Positions 23,913 to 32,766 of a stretch of DNA of 64,000 nt are shown here, piece by piece. The number at the start of each line of letters is the position of its first letter. Positions within the stretch are counted from its first letter, which is position 1. The notes under the pieces were generated by a model. That model had not been told where the DNA came from. It did not search any database and saw nothing but the letters and a program-made list of their open reading frames with translations. This DNA comes from Streptomyces sp. NBC_01431 (lineage in GTDB: Bacteria; Actinomycetota; Actinomycetes; Streptomycetales; Streptomycetaceae): assembly GCF_036231355.1 (NCBI RefSeq), contig NZ_CP109496.1:5146001-5210000 (forward strand), written 5' to 3'. A program made the position numbers and the translations under genes.

Positions 23913-26063
23913 ATGCAGATCCCCACCCCTGCCCCTAACCCGACCCCGCCCGTCCCGGACGGAGCCGAGCCACGCCGTGCCTCGGTACTCCCCCCTACCC
24001 CAACCCTGCCTGTCGCGGACGGAGTTGAGCCGCCCCGCGCCTCGGCGTCTGGCCTGTTCGTCGCGGATGGGGCTGAGTTGCCCCGTGCCTCGGCGCCCGC
24101 GTCGGCGTCTGGGCTGCCCGTTCCGGATGGAGCCGAGTCACCCCGCGGCCCAGCCCCCGCCCCAGCGCCCGCATCCGCGTATGAGTCGGCGTCCGGCTCC
24201 GTGGCCGTGCCGACGTCCACGCCCACGTCCGCGTCGGCGTCCATGTCGGCGTCGGGCTCGGCGTCCACCTCCCTGTCCGTGCCAGCGCTCGCGTCCCCAT
24301 CTGCCCCGGTATCCGTGCCAGCGCTCGCGTCCCCATCTGCCCCGGTATCCGTGCCAGCGGCGCCCCCTGCATCCGGATCCGTGTCCGGAGCCGTCGTGCC
24401 CGGGTCCGTGCCTCCGGTTTCCTCCGCGTCCCGGCCTCCGGCCGTTCCCGCATCTGCGTTCGGGGGCCCGCCAGCGGGCGCATCCGGATCCGCATCCGTG
24501 CCAGCGGCGGCATCCGCGTCGGGATCCGTCCCCGCGCCCGGGTTCGCGCCCGGGTTCGTGCCAGGGGCTGCCCCTGCATCCGCATCCGCGTCCGGAGCGG
24601 TCCCCGCGCCGGGGTCCGTGCCTCCGGTTGCCTCCGCGTCCCGGCCTCCGGCCGTCCTCCCATCCTCATCCGGATCCGTGCCAGCGGCCACATCCGCACC
24701 CGGATCCATGTCCGGATCTGTACCCGCGCCCGCGCACACATCCATGCCAGCGGCCAGCCCCGCGTCCCGGCCCCCGGCCGTCCCCGCGCCCACAACCGTG
24801 CCAGCGGCCAGCCCCGCGTCCCGGCCCCCGGCCGTCCCCGCGCCCACAACCGTGCCAGCGGCGGCCTCCGCATCCGCCTCCGCATCCACATGCGTCCCCG
24901 CCCCCGCATCCGCCCCCGCATCCGCGCCAGCCTCCGCCCCGACCCCCGCGGACGCCGGGCGGCGGGTGGCCGTCCTTCAGGGGGATGACACCGCTGAGAT
25001 TCCGGTCCATCTGCTGTTCCGCGACGACGCCGGACCGAAGCCGGTCGTCGCCGCCCCGGTCCTGGCGGCTCCCCGTCCAGGGCCGGTGCACCCCCGGACC
25101 CCGCAGCAGGCGAGGCCGTGGCCCACCATCGCGGTTCCGGCCCGGCCCGTCACTCCGGTCGACCCGCGGGTATCGGAGTACCCGGGCCCGGTGCTGCCCG
25201 GCCGGGCAGCGGTCGTCGCCGGGCTGCTCGCGATCGCCGTCTGCGCGGTGGTGATCTGGTGGACGGGCGTCCTGCCCGAGCCCGTCACCACGGCGCTGCG
25301 GCTGCCCTCGTTCCCGTACGCCGGAATCCGCGTCGAGCAATGGGCGCTGCTCGTGCTCGGCGCGGCCGCGGTGGTGCTCGCCTTCGGCGGGCTCGGGCGC
25401 GGCCGGGTCGGCTGCGCCTGGGTGCTCTCGCTGTGCGGGGAGTACCGCGGGAGCGTGCGGCGCACCGGGCTCGTGTGGATGAGCCCGCTGCTGCTGCGCC
25501 GCCGGGTCGACGTGCGGCTGCGGCACTGGCGCAGCGAGCCGCTGCGCGTGGTCGACGCCGACGGCACGGCGCTGCGGGTGGTGGTCCTGGTGGTGTGGCG
25601 GATCAGGGACACCGCGCGGGCCACGCTCGCCGTCGCCGACCACGAGCGGTATCTGCGTGAGCAGGTGGAGGCGGCGACGGCCCGCGTGCTCTCGCAGCTC
25701 CCGGCCGACGCCTTCCACGACGACACGCCCACCCTCCGGAACGCGGAGGCGGTAGGTGACGCGCTGACCCGGACGCTGAAGTCGGAGGCGCAGCCGGTCG
25801 GCATCGAGGTGTACTCGGCGCAGCCGACCCTGATCGAGTACGCGCCCGAGGTGGCGGCGGCGATGCACCGGCAGCGGGTCGCGGCGATCGACACCCGGCA
25901 CCGGGACTCGGTGCTGACCTCGGTGGTGGACGCGGTGGACGACACCGTGCACCGACTGACCTCGCGGGGCCTGGTGGAACTCGACGACTACGAACGCAAG
26001 GCCCTGGTGAGGGACCTGACGGTCGCTTTCTACACGGGCCGCGGTTCGGGGGAGCGCGGCTGA
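23913..26063 (+). CDS. SPFH/Band 7-like membrane protein with very long Pro/Ala/Ser N-terminus
   Basis: A protein of about 716 residues. The first 350 are almost wholly Pro/Ala/Ser/Val with several tandem repeats. Then comes a short segment RVAVLQGDDTAEIPVHLLF, a helix (AAVVAGLLAIAVCAVVIWWTG), a second helix (WALLVLGAAAVVLAFGG), and a Band 7/SPFH-like region (RTGLVWMSPLLLRRRVDVRLRHW, VLVVWRIRDTARATLAV, REQVEAATARVLSQLPADAF). SPFH proteins scaffold membrane microdomains. The start at 23913 is favoured by GGAGGA at 23897; ATG 23895 is also possible, overlapping the NlpC stop. The two genes form one unit. Confidence 0.72.
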   Translation: MQIPTPAPNPTPPVPDGAEPRRASVLPPTPTLPVADGVEPPRASASGLFVADGAELPRASAPASASGLPVPDGAESPRGPAPAPAPASAYESASGSVAVPTSTPTSASASMSASGSASTSLSVPALASPSAPVSVPALASPSAPVSVPAAPPASGSVSGAVVPGSVPPVSSASRPPAVPASAFGGPPAGASGSASVPAAASASGSVPAPGFAPGFVPGAAPASASASGAVPAPGSVPPVASASRPPAVLPSSSGSVPAATSAPGSMSGSVPAPAHTSMPAASPASRPPAVPAPTTVPAASPASRPPAVPAPTTVPAAASASASASTCVPAPASAPASAPASAPTPADAGRRVAVLQGDDTAEIPVHLLFRDDAGPKPVVAAPVLAAPRPGPVHPRTPQQARPWPTIAVPARPVTPVDPRVSEYPGPVLPGRAAVVAGLLAIAVCAVVIWWTGVLPEPVTTALRLPSFPYAGIRVEQWALLVLGAAAVVLAFGGLGRGRVGCAWVLSLCGEYRGSVRRTGLVWMSPLLLRRRVDVRLRHWRSEPLRVVDADGTALRVVVLVVWRIRDTARATLAVADHERYLREQVEAATARVLSQLPADAFHDDTPTLRNAEAVGDALTRTLKSEAQPVGIEVYSAQPTLIEYAPEVAAAMHRQRVAAIDTRHRDSVLTSVVDAVDDTVHRLTSRGLVELDDYERKALVRDLTVAFYTGRGSGERG
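24279..24350. repeat. 36-bp perfect tandem repeat, two copies, in the SPFH gene
   Basis: Copies start at 24279 and 24315, encoding VPALASPSAPVS twice. They show recent in-frame duplication in the low-complexity N-terminus. Confidence 0.88.
24746..24853. repeat. 54-bp tandem repeat, two full copies, in the SPFH gene
   Basis: Copies start at 24746 and 24800, and a third partial copy starts at 24854. Each encodes PAASPASRPPAVPAPTTV. The unit length keeps frame. Confidence 0.88.
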
Positions 26064-26336
26064 GCGGCCGGGGTCTGGGGCGGGGGCGTCGTTGCGGCGG
26101 TGACCGCCGAGGTGGCTGGCGTCCAGCACCGGACGCCGTTCCGGTGGTGACCGTCGGCGTGGCCGAGGCCCGGAGCCGGACGCCGTTCCGGTGGTGACCG
26201 CCGACGTGGCCGGGGTCTGGGGCCGGGCCGCGGTTCGGGGGAAGGCGGCTGAGCGGCCGAGGCCCAGGACCGGGACGCCGTCCCGGCGGTGACCGCCGAG
26301 GTGGCCGGCGTCCACCACCCGGCGCCGTTCCGGCCG
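26041..26336. repeat. 47-bp imperfect tandem repeat array after the SPFH gene
   Basis: The GGTGACC(G/C)CC motif recurs at 26099, 26146, 26193 and 26288 (47-bp steps, one unit altered at about 26240), with CGCCGTTCCGG inside each unit. The 3' end of the SPFH gene, including GCGGTTCGGGGG and its stop, is copied at 26230, 189 bp away. The array therefore includes a copy of the coding end. No gene is seen in this stretch. Confidence 0.7.
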
Positions 26337-26414
26337 GCATCGCCGACATCGCCGACTCCACCGGCACCTCCCTCCGCCGGTCTGGACACGCTCAACTCCC
26401 GTCAATATATTGGG

Positions 26415-26430
26415 ACTTGGTCTAGACCGG
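26415..26430. promoter_or_regulatory. DasR (dre) site upstream of the LPMO gene
   Basis: ACTTGGTCTAGACCGG contains the perfect palindrome GGTCTAGACC and matches the known DasR operator ACTGGTCTAGACCAGT closely. It ends 66 bp before the LPMO start. DasR senses glucosamine-6-phosphate and controls chitin-use genes in Streptomyces, so chitin-linked control of the LPMO is expected. Confidence 0.8.
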
Positions 26431-26496
26431 AACATGAAATGCCGCACGCGTGCAGCTCCATCCCCAGAACTCCCCCACGTTCTCAGGAGTGTCAGC

Positions 26497-27096
26497 ATGC
26501 GAAAGAAGCAGCGGCTCGGTGCCGCCGTGGTCGGGCTCGCCGTCGTCGGCGCGTCCATGCTCGCCACCGGCAGTGCGAGCAGCCACGGCTACACCGACCA
26601 GCCCATCAGCCGCCAGAAGCTCTGCGCCAACGGTACGGTCGCCGACTGCGGTGACATCCAGTGGGAGCCGCAGTCCGTCGAGGGCCCCAAGGGCTTCCCG
26701 GCGGCCGGGCCCGCCGACGGCACGATCTGCGCGGGGGGCAACAGCCGGTTCGCCCAGCTGGACGATCCGCGTGGCGGTACGGGCTGGCCCACCACGAAAC
26801 TGACGGGCGGTCAGACGTATACGTTCCGCTGGCAGTTCACCGCCCGGCACGCGACCACGGACTTCCGCTACTACCTCACCAAACAGGGCTGGGACCCGAG
26901 CCGACAACTCACCCGGGCCGCGCTCGACACCCGGCCCTTCCTGGTCGTGCCCTACGGCGGCAAGCAGCCCCCGGCAACCCTGTCGCACCAGGGAACCATC
27001 CCCACCGGGCGCACCGGCCACCAGATGATCCTCGCCGTGTGGACGATCGCGGACACGGGCAACGCGTTCTACGCCTGCTCGGACGTCCGGTTCTGA
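26497..27096 (+). CDS. AA10 lytic polysaccharide monooxygenase / chitin-binding protein
   Basis: A 199-residue secreted protein. The signal peptide (29 residues) is cut just before His30 (ASS-HGYTDQP), which becomes the N-terminal His of the copper histidine brace. The second brace His is in WQFTARHATTDFRYY. Four Cys (in KLCANGTVADCG, TICAGG and YACSD) make two disulfides. It oxidatively cuts chitin, or binds it as in CHB proteins; no extra binding module is present. RBS CAGGAG is 7 bp before the ATG. It stands alone downstream of a dre site and works with the GH18 enzymes in this window. Confidence 0.9.
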   Translation: MRKKQRLGAAVVGLAVVGASMLATGSASSHGYTDQPISRQKLCANGTVADCGDIQWEPQSVEGPKGFPAAGPADGTICAGGNSRFAQLDDPRGGTGWPTTKLTGGQTYTFRWQFTARHATTDFRYYLTKQGWDPSRQLTRAALDTRPFLVVPYGGKQPPATLSHQGTIPTGRTGHQMILAVWTIADTGNAFYACSDVRF

Positions 27097-27211
27097 CGCC
27101 GGGCCCGGACCGGCCGAGATAAGGGGCGGGGCGGAGTATCCGCAGACGCGGGCGGGTGAATCTTCGGCAAGGGTCCCCCGACACCCCGCCCCGCAATGGG
27201 TGGATGGGCGC

Positions 27212-28114
27212 GTGAACCCTCGCCTCCTCCTCACGGCCCTCGCCGCCACCTGCGCCCTCGTCGTCACGCCGACCCCCGCCACCGCGGACCCTCACTTCCA
27301 CGAGTACGTCGCCCTCGGTGACTCCTGGTCCGCCGACGTCACCGTCCTCGGCATCGACCGCACCTACGCCCCCACCGGCTGTGCCCAGAGCACCTGGAAC
27401 TACCCGAAGCAGGTCGCCGCCCGGCTGCACGTACCCGTGTTCCGGGACGCGACGTGCGGCGGCGCCACCACCGCCGAGATGACCGCCCCGCAGGACGTGG
27501 GCCGCGTACCGCTGCTCGCGGACGGGGTGAACCCGGCCCAGTTCGACCGGCTGACCCGCACCACCGACCTGGTCACCCTCGGCATCGGCGGCAATGACGT
27601 GGGGCTCGGGACCGCCGTCCTGGACTGCCTCAACCAGCTGCCGGCTCCGCTGGGCACCCCGTGCCGGACCAGGTTCACGGGCCCCGAGGGCCAGGATCTG
27701 ATGTCGCAGCAGATCGCCGCCGCCAAGCCCCGGATCACCGCCGCGCTCGCGGGCATCCGGCAGCGCTCGCCGAAGGCCACGGTCCTGGTGGTCGACTATC
27801 TGGCGGGCGTCTCCGCCGACCGGGGCTGCTTTCCGACGGTGCCGATCCTCGACCAGGACCTGACCTGGCTCGGCGCCCGCCTGAGGGAGTTGAACGGCAT
27901 GCTCGCCACCGCCGCCAAGGAGAGCGGGGCCGAATTCGTCGACACCTACCGCGGCAGTGTCGGACACGACGTCTGCGAGCCGGCGGGGAAGAGGTGGGTG
28001 GAGGGACTCACTCCTGTGTCCACCGACCCGCCGGGCCCCGCCGTCCCGTTCCACCCCAACCGCCTCGGCGCCGACCACCAGGCCGAAACCGTGCTGGACA
28101 CGCTGGGCGGTTAG
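27212..28114 (+). CDS. Secreted SGNH/GDSL-family hydrolase (lipase/esterase-like)
   Basis: A 300-residue enzyme with a signal peptide cut near ATA-DPHFH. Block I is YVALGDSWSAD (nucleophile Ser in GDS), block II has Gly in RDATCGGATTAEM, block III is VTLGIGGNDVGLG (Asn), and block V has the catalytic His in FHPNRLGADHQAE (D/N-x-x-H form). Six Cys suggest three disulfides, as in Streptomyces secreted SGNH lipases. Start GTG 27212 or 27200. The TAG stop overlaps the TAA of the convergent MFS gene by 3-4 bases. Confidence 0.85.
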   Translation: MNPRLLLTALAATCALVVTPTPATADPHFHEYVALGDSWSADVTVLGIDRTYAPTGCAQSTWNYPKQVAARLHVPVFRDATCGGATTAEMTAPQDVGRVPLLADGVNPAQFDRLTRTTDLVTLGIGGNDVGLGTAVLDCLNQLPAPLGTPCRTRFTGPEGQDLMSQQIAAAKPRITAALAGIRQRSPKATVLVVDYLAGVSADRGCFPTVPILDQDLTWLGARLRELNGMLATAAKESGAEFVDTYRGSVGHDVCEPAGKRWVEGLTPVSTDPPGPAVPFHPNRLGADHQAETVLDTLGG

Positions 28115-29634
28115 CTCTGTGAAGCGGGGGCCTGTGAGGCCGGCCCCCGCAGCATCCCCGCCGCCAGCACCGCCGCGATCAGCAGGATCAGCGTGCCGCC
28201 GACCGCCGCGTACCGCATGCCGTGCACGAAGGCCTCCTGGGCGAGCCCGGCCAGGGTGCGGTCGGCGGTGGCGAGGGCCGCGCCCAGAGTTTCGCGGGCG
28301 GCGGCCGGCGCGGCGGGCGGCATGTCGGCGCGGTAGACCGCGGTGCCGATCGAGCCGAGCACCGCCATGCCGAGCGCCCCGCCGAACTCCTGCCCCGTTT
28401 CGAGCAGCGAAGCCGCCGAGCCCGCCTTCTCGGCCGGGGCCGAGGCCAGCGCCATGTCGGAGACAAGCGCCATCACCGTCACGATGCCCATGCCGATGAC
28501 CGCCGCACCGGCAAGCACCGTCCACAGCGAATCGGTGCCGGCCAGCGCCACGAGCCCGTACCCGGCGGCGGCGATCGCGAAGCCCGCCGCGATGACGTAG
28601 GCCCGGTTCACCCTCTGTGCCACGGCCGTCGCGGTGGGGGCGGCGACCGCGACGGCGAGGGAGGGAGCCACGCTCCACAGCGCGGCCCGCATCGTGCTCA
28701 TGTCGAGCACCGACTGGAGGTACTGGGTGGTGAAGAAGGCCGAGCCCATCATCGCGAAGGAGGCGATGGTGTTGAGCGAGATCGCGGCGCCGAAGCCGCG
28801 GCCGGGGCGGAACAGTTCGCGGCTGATCATCGCCTCGCGCCGGGTGAGCTGACGGCGTACGAAGACCGTGCCGAGCAGCAGGCCCACCACGACACACACC
28901 GCGCTCTTCACGGTGAAGCCGTCGGCCGCGAACTCCTTCAGGCCGTAGACCGCCGGCAGCACCGCGCCCATCGACAGCGGCACGCTCAGCAGGTCGAACG
29001 TCCCCGGTGCCGGGTCCTTGAACTCCGGTACGAGCACCGGCGCCAGGACGAGCAGCAGCACCATCGCGGGCACGTTGACCAGGAAGACGGAGCCCCACCA
29101 CAGGTGTTCCAGCATGATCCCGCTCAGCACCGAGCCGAGCGCGATCCCGCCCGCCATGGCGCCCGACCAGATGCCGATCGCCTGCCCACGCTGCTTGTCG
29201 TCGCGGAACATGTTCCGGACCAGGCCCATGGTGGAGGGCATCAGAGTGGCCCCGCCGATGCCGAGCAGCGCCCGTGCGGCGATGAGCATCTCGGCGCTGG
29301 TGGCGTACGCGGCGCCCACCGAGGCGATCCCGAAGGCGGCGGCGCCGAACAGGAGCAGTTTGCGCCGGCCGATCCGGTCGCCGAGAGAGCCCATCGTGAT
29401 CAGCAGTCCGGCCAGCGCGAAGGCGTACACATCGATGATCCACAGCTGCTGGGTGGCCGAGGGGTCGAGCCGGCGGCTGATGGAGGGGAGCGCGAAGTAG
29501 AGGACGGAGACGTCCATCGAGACCAGGAGGAGGGGCAACAGGAGGACGACGAAGGCGGTCCACTCCCTGCGCCCGGCACGAAGGCTGCCCGCCTCGCCGG
29601 TGGTGCTCACTGCGGTGCTCGTCGAGTTCGTCAT
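28111..29634 (-). CDS. MFS exporter, DHA2 family (14-TMS QacA/SmvA-like)
   Basis: A 507-residue protein with about 14 helices. Motif D1-like VSMDVSVLYFALPSI is in helix 1, the motif A-type loop is GSLGDRIGRRKLLLFG, and motif C appears as GAMAGGIALGSVLSG. These mark proton-driven multidrug exporters of the QacA/SmvA/LfrA type. The upstream 300 bp contain no regulator gene, so control is from elsewhere. Convergent with the SGNH gene, sharing stop bases. Confidence 0.85.
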   Translation of the reverse strand: MTNSTSTAVSTTGEAGSLRAGRREWTAFVVLLLPLLLVSMDVSVLYFALPSISRRLDPSATQQLWIIDVYAFALAGLLITMGSLGDRIGRRKLLLFGAAAFGIASVGAAYATSAEMLIAARALLGIGGATLMPSTMGLVRNMFRDDKQRGQAIGIWSGAMAGGIALGSVLSGIMLEHLWWGSVFLVNVPAMVLLLVLAPVLVPEFKDPAPGTFDLLSVPLSMGAVLPAVYGLKEFAADGFTVKSAVCVVVGLLLGTVFVRRQLTRREAMISRELFRPGRGFGAAISLNTIASFAMMGSAFFTTQYLQSVLDMSTMRAALWSVAPSLAVAVAAPTATAVAQRVNRAYVIAAGFAIAAAGYGLVALAGTDSLWTVLAGAAVIGMGIVTVMALVSDMALASAPAEKAGSAASLLETGQEFGGALGMAVLGSIGTAVYRADMPPAAPAAARETLGAALATADRTLAGLAQEAFVHGMRYAAVGGTLILLIAAVLAAGMLRGPASQAPASQS

Positions 29635-29765
29635 GGTGGCGAATGTACGGGCGTCTTAAACGTCTGTCTAGTACGAGTGTGTAAAACAACCGTCTGGATA
29701 TCTCGGCCTGCCCTTCCGGGCCTCCGGGCGCACGAAAGAGCCCAAGGCGCGACCTCCGTCGACCG

Positions 29766-29814
29766 GTAGCTCATTTCCGCGGCCCACTGGTCGAGACCTG
29801 TGGAAGTGAGCTAC
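29766..29814. promoter_or_regulatory. 13-bp inverted repeat with a 23-nt loop
   Basis: GTAGCTCATTTCC at 29766-29778 and GGAAGTGAGCTAC at 29802-29814 pair with one mismatch. It lies in the otherwise featureless 314-bp gap (29635-29948) between the MFS start and the next gene. It may be an operator pair or an RNA hairpin in the leader of the following gene. Confidence 0.45.
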
Positions 29815-29948
29815 GCGTAGAGATGGTCAGGTGAGGGGGCGTAGGAGCTTAAAAGAGGTATGTAGTCCGGTTTCTGGGGAACTGCCCGCTGCCTCATGCC
29901 GTGTGGATGGCTGAAGAGGATCCGTCGGCTGTGGCGAAGGGACAAGCG

Positions 29949-30494
29949 ATGGCCACGACATCTCCGCGTCCGGGCAGACGGAGGCGGCACAAGACACGGA
30001 ATGCGGTGATCGTTGCCGCGGTGATCACGGCGAGCGGCACCGTGATCGCAGCGGTGGTGGGAGGCTGGTTCAGCACCAAGTCGCACTCCGCCTCCGGGGC
30101 GCCCGACTCGTCGTGCAAGGGGGACCGCATGGAGATCTCCGCGCCCTCGAAAGTCGGCGGGGTCTTCGACATGCACGTGGACGTGCACTGTGCGCCCAAG
30201 GCGGACCACACGTACAAACTCATCGCCGAACTGCACGGTGTGGGCACGAAGGGCACCGAGCACAACATCTACTGCCCCCGGATGGACATCGACCCGGCGG
30301 TGGACTCCAGGACGTACCGGTTGGACATCAGCACATCCCCCGTCAACTCGGTTCGGACCCTGTACGTGATCAGCGTGGATCCGAGCCAATCGCGACAACT
30401 GGGGGAGAACACCGTGACGGACGACTGCCTTGAGTCCCTGCCGAAGGACGCGGACACGGTGTCCAACACCATTCAGGTCGCGCGTAACTACTGA
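29949..30494 (+). CDS. Membrane-anchored protein of unknown function
   Basis: A 181-residue protein. The N-terminus is strongly basic (RPGRRRRHKTRN), followed by one helix (AVIVAAVITASGTVIAAVVGGW) and a soluble outside domain with four Cys (CKG, VHCAP, YCPR, DDCLE), probably disulfide-bonded. No family is recognised. Start ATG 29949 follows GAAGGGA; the frame is open from 29901, so a longer form is possible. Codon use is somewhat less GC-biased than in neighbours. It may belong to the small accessory cluster that follows. Confidence 0.55.
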   Translation: MATTSPRPGRRRRHKTRNAVIVAAVITASGTVIAAVVGGWFSTKSHSASGAPDSSCKGDRMEISAPSKVGGVFDMHVDVHCAPKADHTYKLIAELHGVGTKGTEHNIYCPRMDIDPAVDSRTYRLDISTSPVNSVRTLYVISVDPSQSRQLGENTVTDDCLESLPKDADTVSNTIQVARNY

Positions 30495-30531
30495 GGCTCA
30501 AGCGGCTCTGTGAGGAATCGGTCGTGATCTA

Positions 30532-31379
30532 TCAGATCTTGATGCTGTGACGCACTCGGCTGATCACCTTCTGAGCGTCCGGGCCGAATACTGCGCTTTC
30601 GCTGAGTGCCGCCCAAATGCGTTGGTACAGGGCGAGACTGTCGGCGTCGTCCAGCCAGAGCTCGGCGTGCCAGTCCTCGGTCACTACGAGCCGGTCGTCG
30701 AAGATCCAGAATGCATTCGCGGGCGGAAGCTTGAGGGCGGCCTCCCACGGCACGATCCCAAGATGGACAGTGTCCATGCCCACGATGCCCAGCAGCCGGT
30801 CGAGTTGAGCGACCAGAACGGCGGGAGGGCAGATCTGGGCCCGTAGCGCCCCCTCCCACATCAGCAGATTCAGCCGCTTACCCGGACGGTACAACCACTC
30901 CTGCCGTCGCATGCGGGCTCGTACCGCATCTTCTGCGTCTCGGGGCGAGTTCTGTAGGGCGGCGTAGTTCTCGAAGATGTGTCGGGCGTAGTCGGCGGTC
31001 TGGAGCATCCCGCTAACACCAAAGCTCTCCCAGGCATGGAGCGTGCTGGGTCGTCCACCAGGGTGTTCCACGTGTCTTGCACCGGACGGTGTCCTGCCGC
31101 GAGTTGCCGCCGCCATGACCGGATGTGGCTCTCGAAGCCCTTCAACCGGCCGTGCAACTCGTCGAAGGCGCCGCCCTGGCCTGTGGCCTCGGCCCCAGCC
31201 CGGAGGTCTTCGGCTGTCGGAGTCTGTCGGCCGTTCTCCAGCTTGCTGATCTTGGACTGCGGCCAGCCGAGCTGCTGAGCCAACGCCGTACCGGTGAGAG
31301 GGCCGTAAGGGCTCTCGACCCGGAGTCCCCGGAGCCTGCGACCGAGGTCCTCGCGTGCCTTTTGATAGTCCGTGCTCAC
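30532..31379 (-). pseudogene. XRE/DUF5753 regulator broken by a frameshift
   Basis: The first half (from GTG 31379) reads as an XRE HTH: RLRGLRVESPYGPLTGTAL then AQQLGWPQSKISKLENG. The second half, in another frame, reads as the DUF5753 effector domain (STLHAWESFGVSGMLQTADY, later RQEWLYRPGKRLNLLMWEGA and ALRAQICPPAVL). The join is at about 31048-31050, where GACGAC-CC-AGCACG lacks one base in a C run. Joined, it would be an intact protein of about 282 residues. It could be a true pseudogene, a sequencing error, or ribosome slippage. It is downstream of the DUF6879 gene, the usual pair. Confidence 0.75.
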
Positions 31380-31401
31380 CGGTACCTGTTCCGTCTGCTC
31401 G

Positions 31402-32097
31402 TTAGGCGTCTGCGTCCAGCCCGGTCGCGAACTCCTTGTACGGAACGGCGTGATGCCATGCGGCATCCCGGGCCACGGAGTAGCGGACGACCTCCGCCGG
31501 CTCAGTGATCAGCTCGACGTCGATGAGCTGATCGTCGTCATCGAACGGTAGGAGAGCCACGAGCCGGCTGTCGAACAACCAGAAGTCTTCGGCGGGGAGT
31601 TGGGATCGTTCGGCACCCGTCCGCCACAGGTTGCGGATGTCCTCGCCCAGGGCGCTATTCCGCTTGGCGTTGTCGAGCAGGTAGAGCTGACCGGTGGTCG
31701 GCGGCTGGTCCACGATGCGCACCCGCTCGACTCGCTTGCCCTGTGCCGTCTGCGCTCGGATCAGTCCGCAGTACGGGTCCTGCGGATCCCACTCCGCGGT
31801 GCCGGTCTCCAGGAACTGCCGGTAGGTGTCGGTGGCCTCGTCACTGGCATACCGGCGGCGCGTTTCCAGCCGCCAAGCCGTGTGCTTGAACGTACGAAAC
31901 AGGTTCTCGAACTCATCGCGGTCGATGATCCTCGCCTGCCAGGTGGCGTCTTTCGGCGCCCAGTCCACCAGTAGCTCACGTGGCACGATCACCGCGACCT
32001 CACCCTCCGACAGGTGCTGGAGCTGAGCCACGTCCTCCGGGTCGGTCAGTGGCGGCCCATGAACGACTACCTCCCGACTGTCCAGGTCCTCATGCAC
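31402..32097 (-). CDS. DUF6879-family protein
   Basis: A 231-residue soluble protein. The region RDEFENLFRTFKHTAWRLET, with RRYASDEATDTYRQFLETG after it, and the later DFWLFDSRLVALLPFDDDD with AWHHAVPYKEF are typical of the actinobacterial DUF6879 family. These genes usually sit with an XRE/DUF5753 gene, as here (22 bp gap). The pair resembles a toxin/antitoxin or signalling set, but the function is unknown. Many paralogues exist in Streptomyces. Confidence 0.7.
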   Translation of the reverse strand: MHEDLDSREVVVHGPPLTDPEDVAQLQHLSEGEVAVIVPRELLVDWAPKDATWQARIIDRDEFENLFRTFKHTAWRLETRRRYASDEATDTYRQFLETGTAEWDPQDPYCGLIRAQTAQGKRVERVRIVDQPPTTGQLYLLDNAKRNSALGEDIRNLWRTGAERSQLPAEDFWLFDSRLVALLPFDDDDQLIDVELITEPAEVVRYSVARDAAWHHAVPYKEFATGLDADA

Positions 32098-32330
32098 CGA
32101 CGGGGCATCCCGTGCCCCCGCTGCCGGTGCCGTTGAAGCGCAACCTACGTGCCATGCGATCCACCCCTCGTCTCCTCGGAGAAGCCGTGAGGGACAGGGT
32201 GGCCGTGGCTACGGGGGAATGTCGAGGCATTCTGGGATGGCCTCGGAGAATAATCAAGAATATTCGCATGGCCGCTTGGCTCGGTCTTCTTACGGTCGTA
32301 TCCCGAGTCACGGAGCGGCGAGGAGACACG

Positions 32331-32543
32331 ATGGCAGGCACGCGTCACAAGACCACCCAGGAAGCACCAGTCGCACTCCCTCTGGGGTTTGCGGCCTGGC
32401 TGCTGGACTGCGCACCTGCTCCCGGCTGCAAGGTGTGCGCCGCGAACTGGAAGCAGCTCAACGCAGCCAAGGACGACGGTGAACTCGCGAAGGCCGCGAG
32501 GCACGCGACGGAGATTCGCGATCACGCCTCGGGGGCCCACTGA
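32331..32543 (+). CDS. Small Cys-containing protein, unknown
   Basis: A 70-residue protein starting at ATG 32331 after AGGAG (32321-32325). It has a LLDCAPAPGCKVCAANWKQL motif with three Cys, then a charged helix (AKDDGELAKAARHATEIRDH). Similar small proteins accompany XRE/DUF397-type loci in Streptomyces. The frame continues upstream but the ribosome site fixes the start. Function is unknown. Confidence 0.55.
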   Translation: MAGTRHKTTQEAPVALPLGFAAWLLDCAPAPGCKVCAANWKQLNAAKDDGELAKAARHATEIRDHASGAH

Positions 32544-32726
32544 GGTGAGTGGAACGACAGCGGTACCTGTGCCGTCTGGCAGATGACGTGCGTGCACGCC
32601 TCGGTGCTGCCGGAGATCACGCGCCAGGCCGCCGAAGCCGCTGCCGGGCTCGTGCCGCAGTCGCCCGTCGTGCAGGCGGACGACGGCGCCTGCCGCTCAC
32701 CGGCATCCGGCCCCGAAAACGACCAA

Positions 32727-32754
32727 GGGCGTCCTCCCCGAAGGGAGAACGCCC
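32727..32754 (-). terminator. Terminator of tRNA-Lys copy 2
   Basis: The same hairpin as in copy 1: 12-base arms and a CGAA loop, followed by a T-rich run on the minus strand. Confidence 0.75.
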
Positions 32755-32766
32755 AGGTCACAGACG

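Noticed and set aside
26909..29689. 926-residue minus-strand open frame
   Set aside because: It is a high-GC shadow across the SGNH and MFS genes: Arg/Gly/Pro-rich, no family pattern, and it covers genes with clear motifs.
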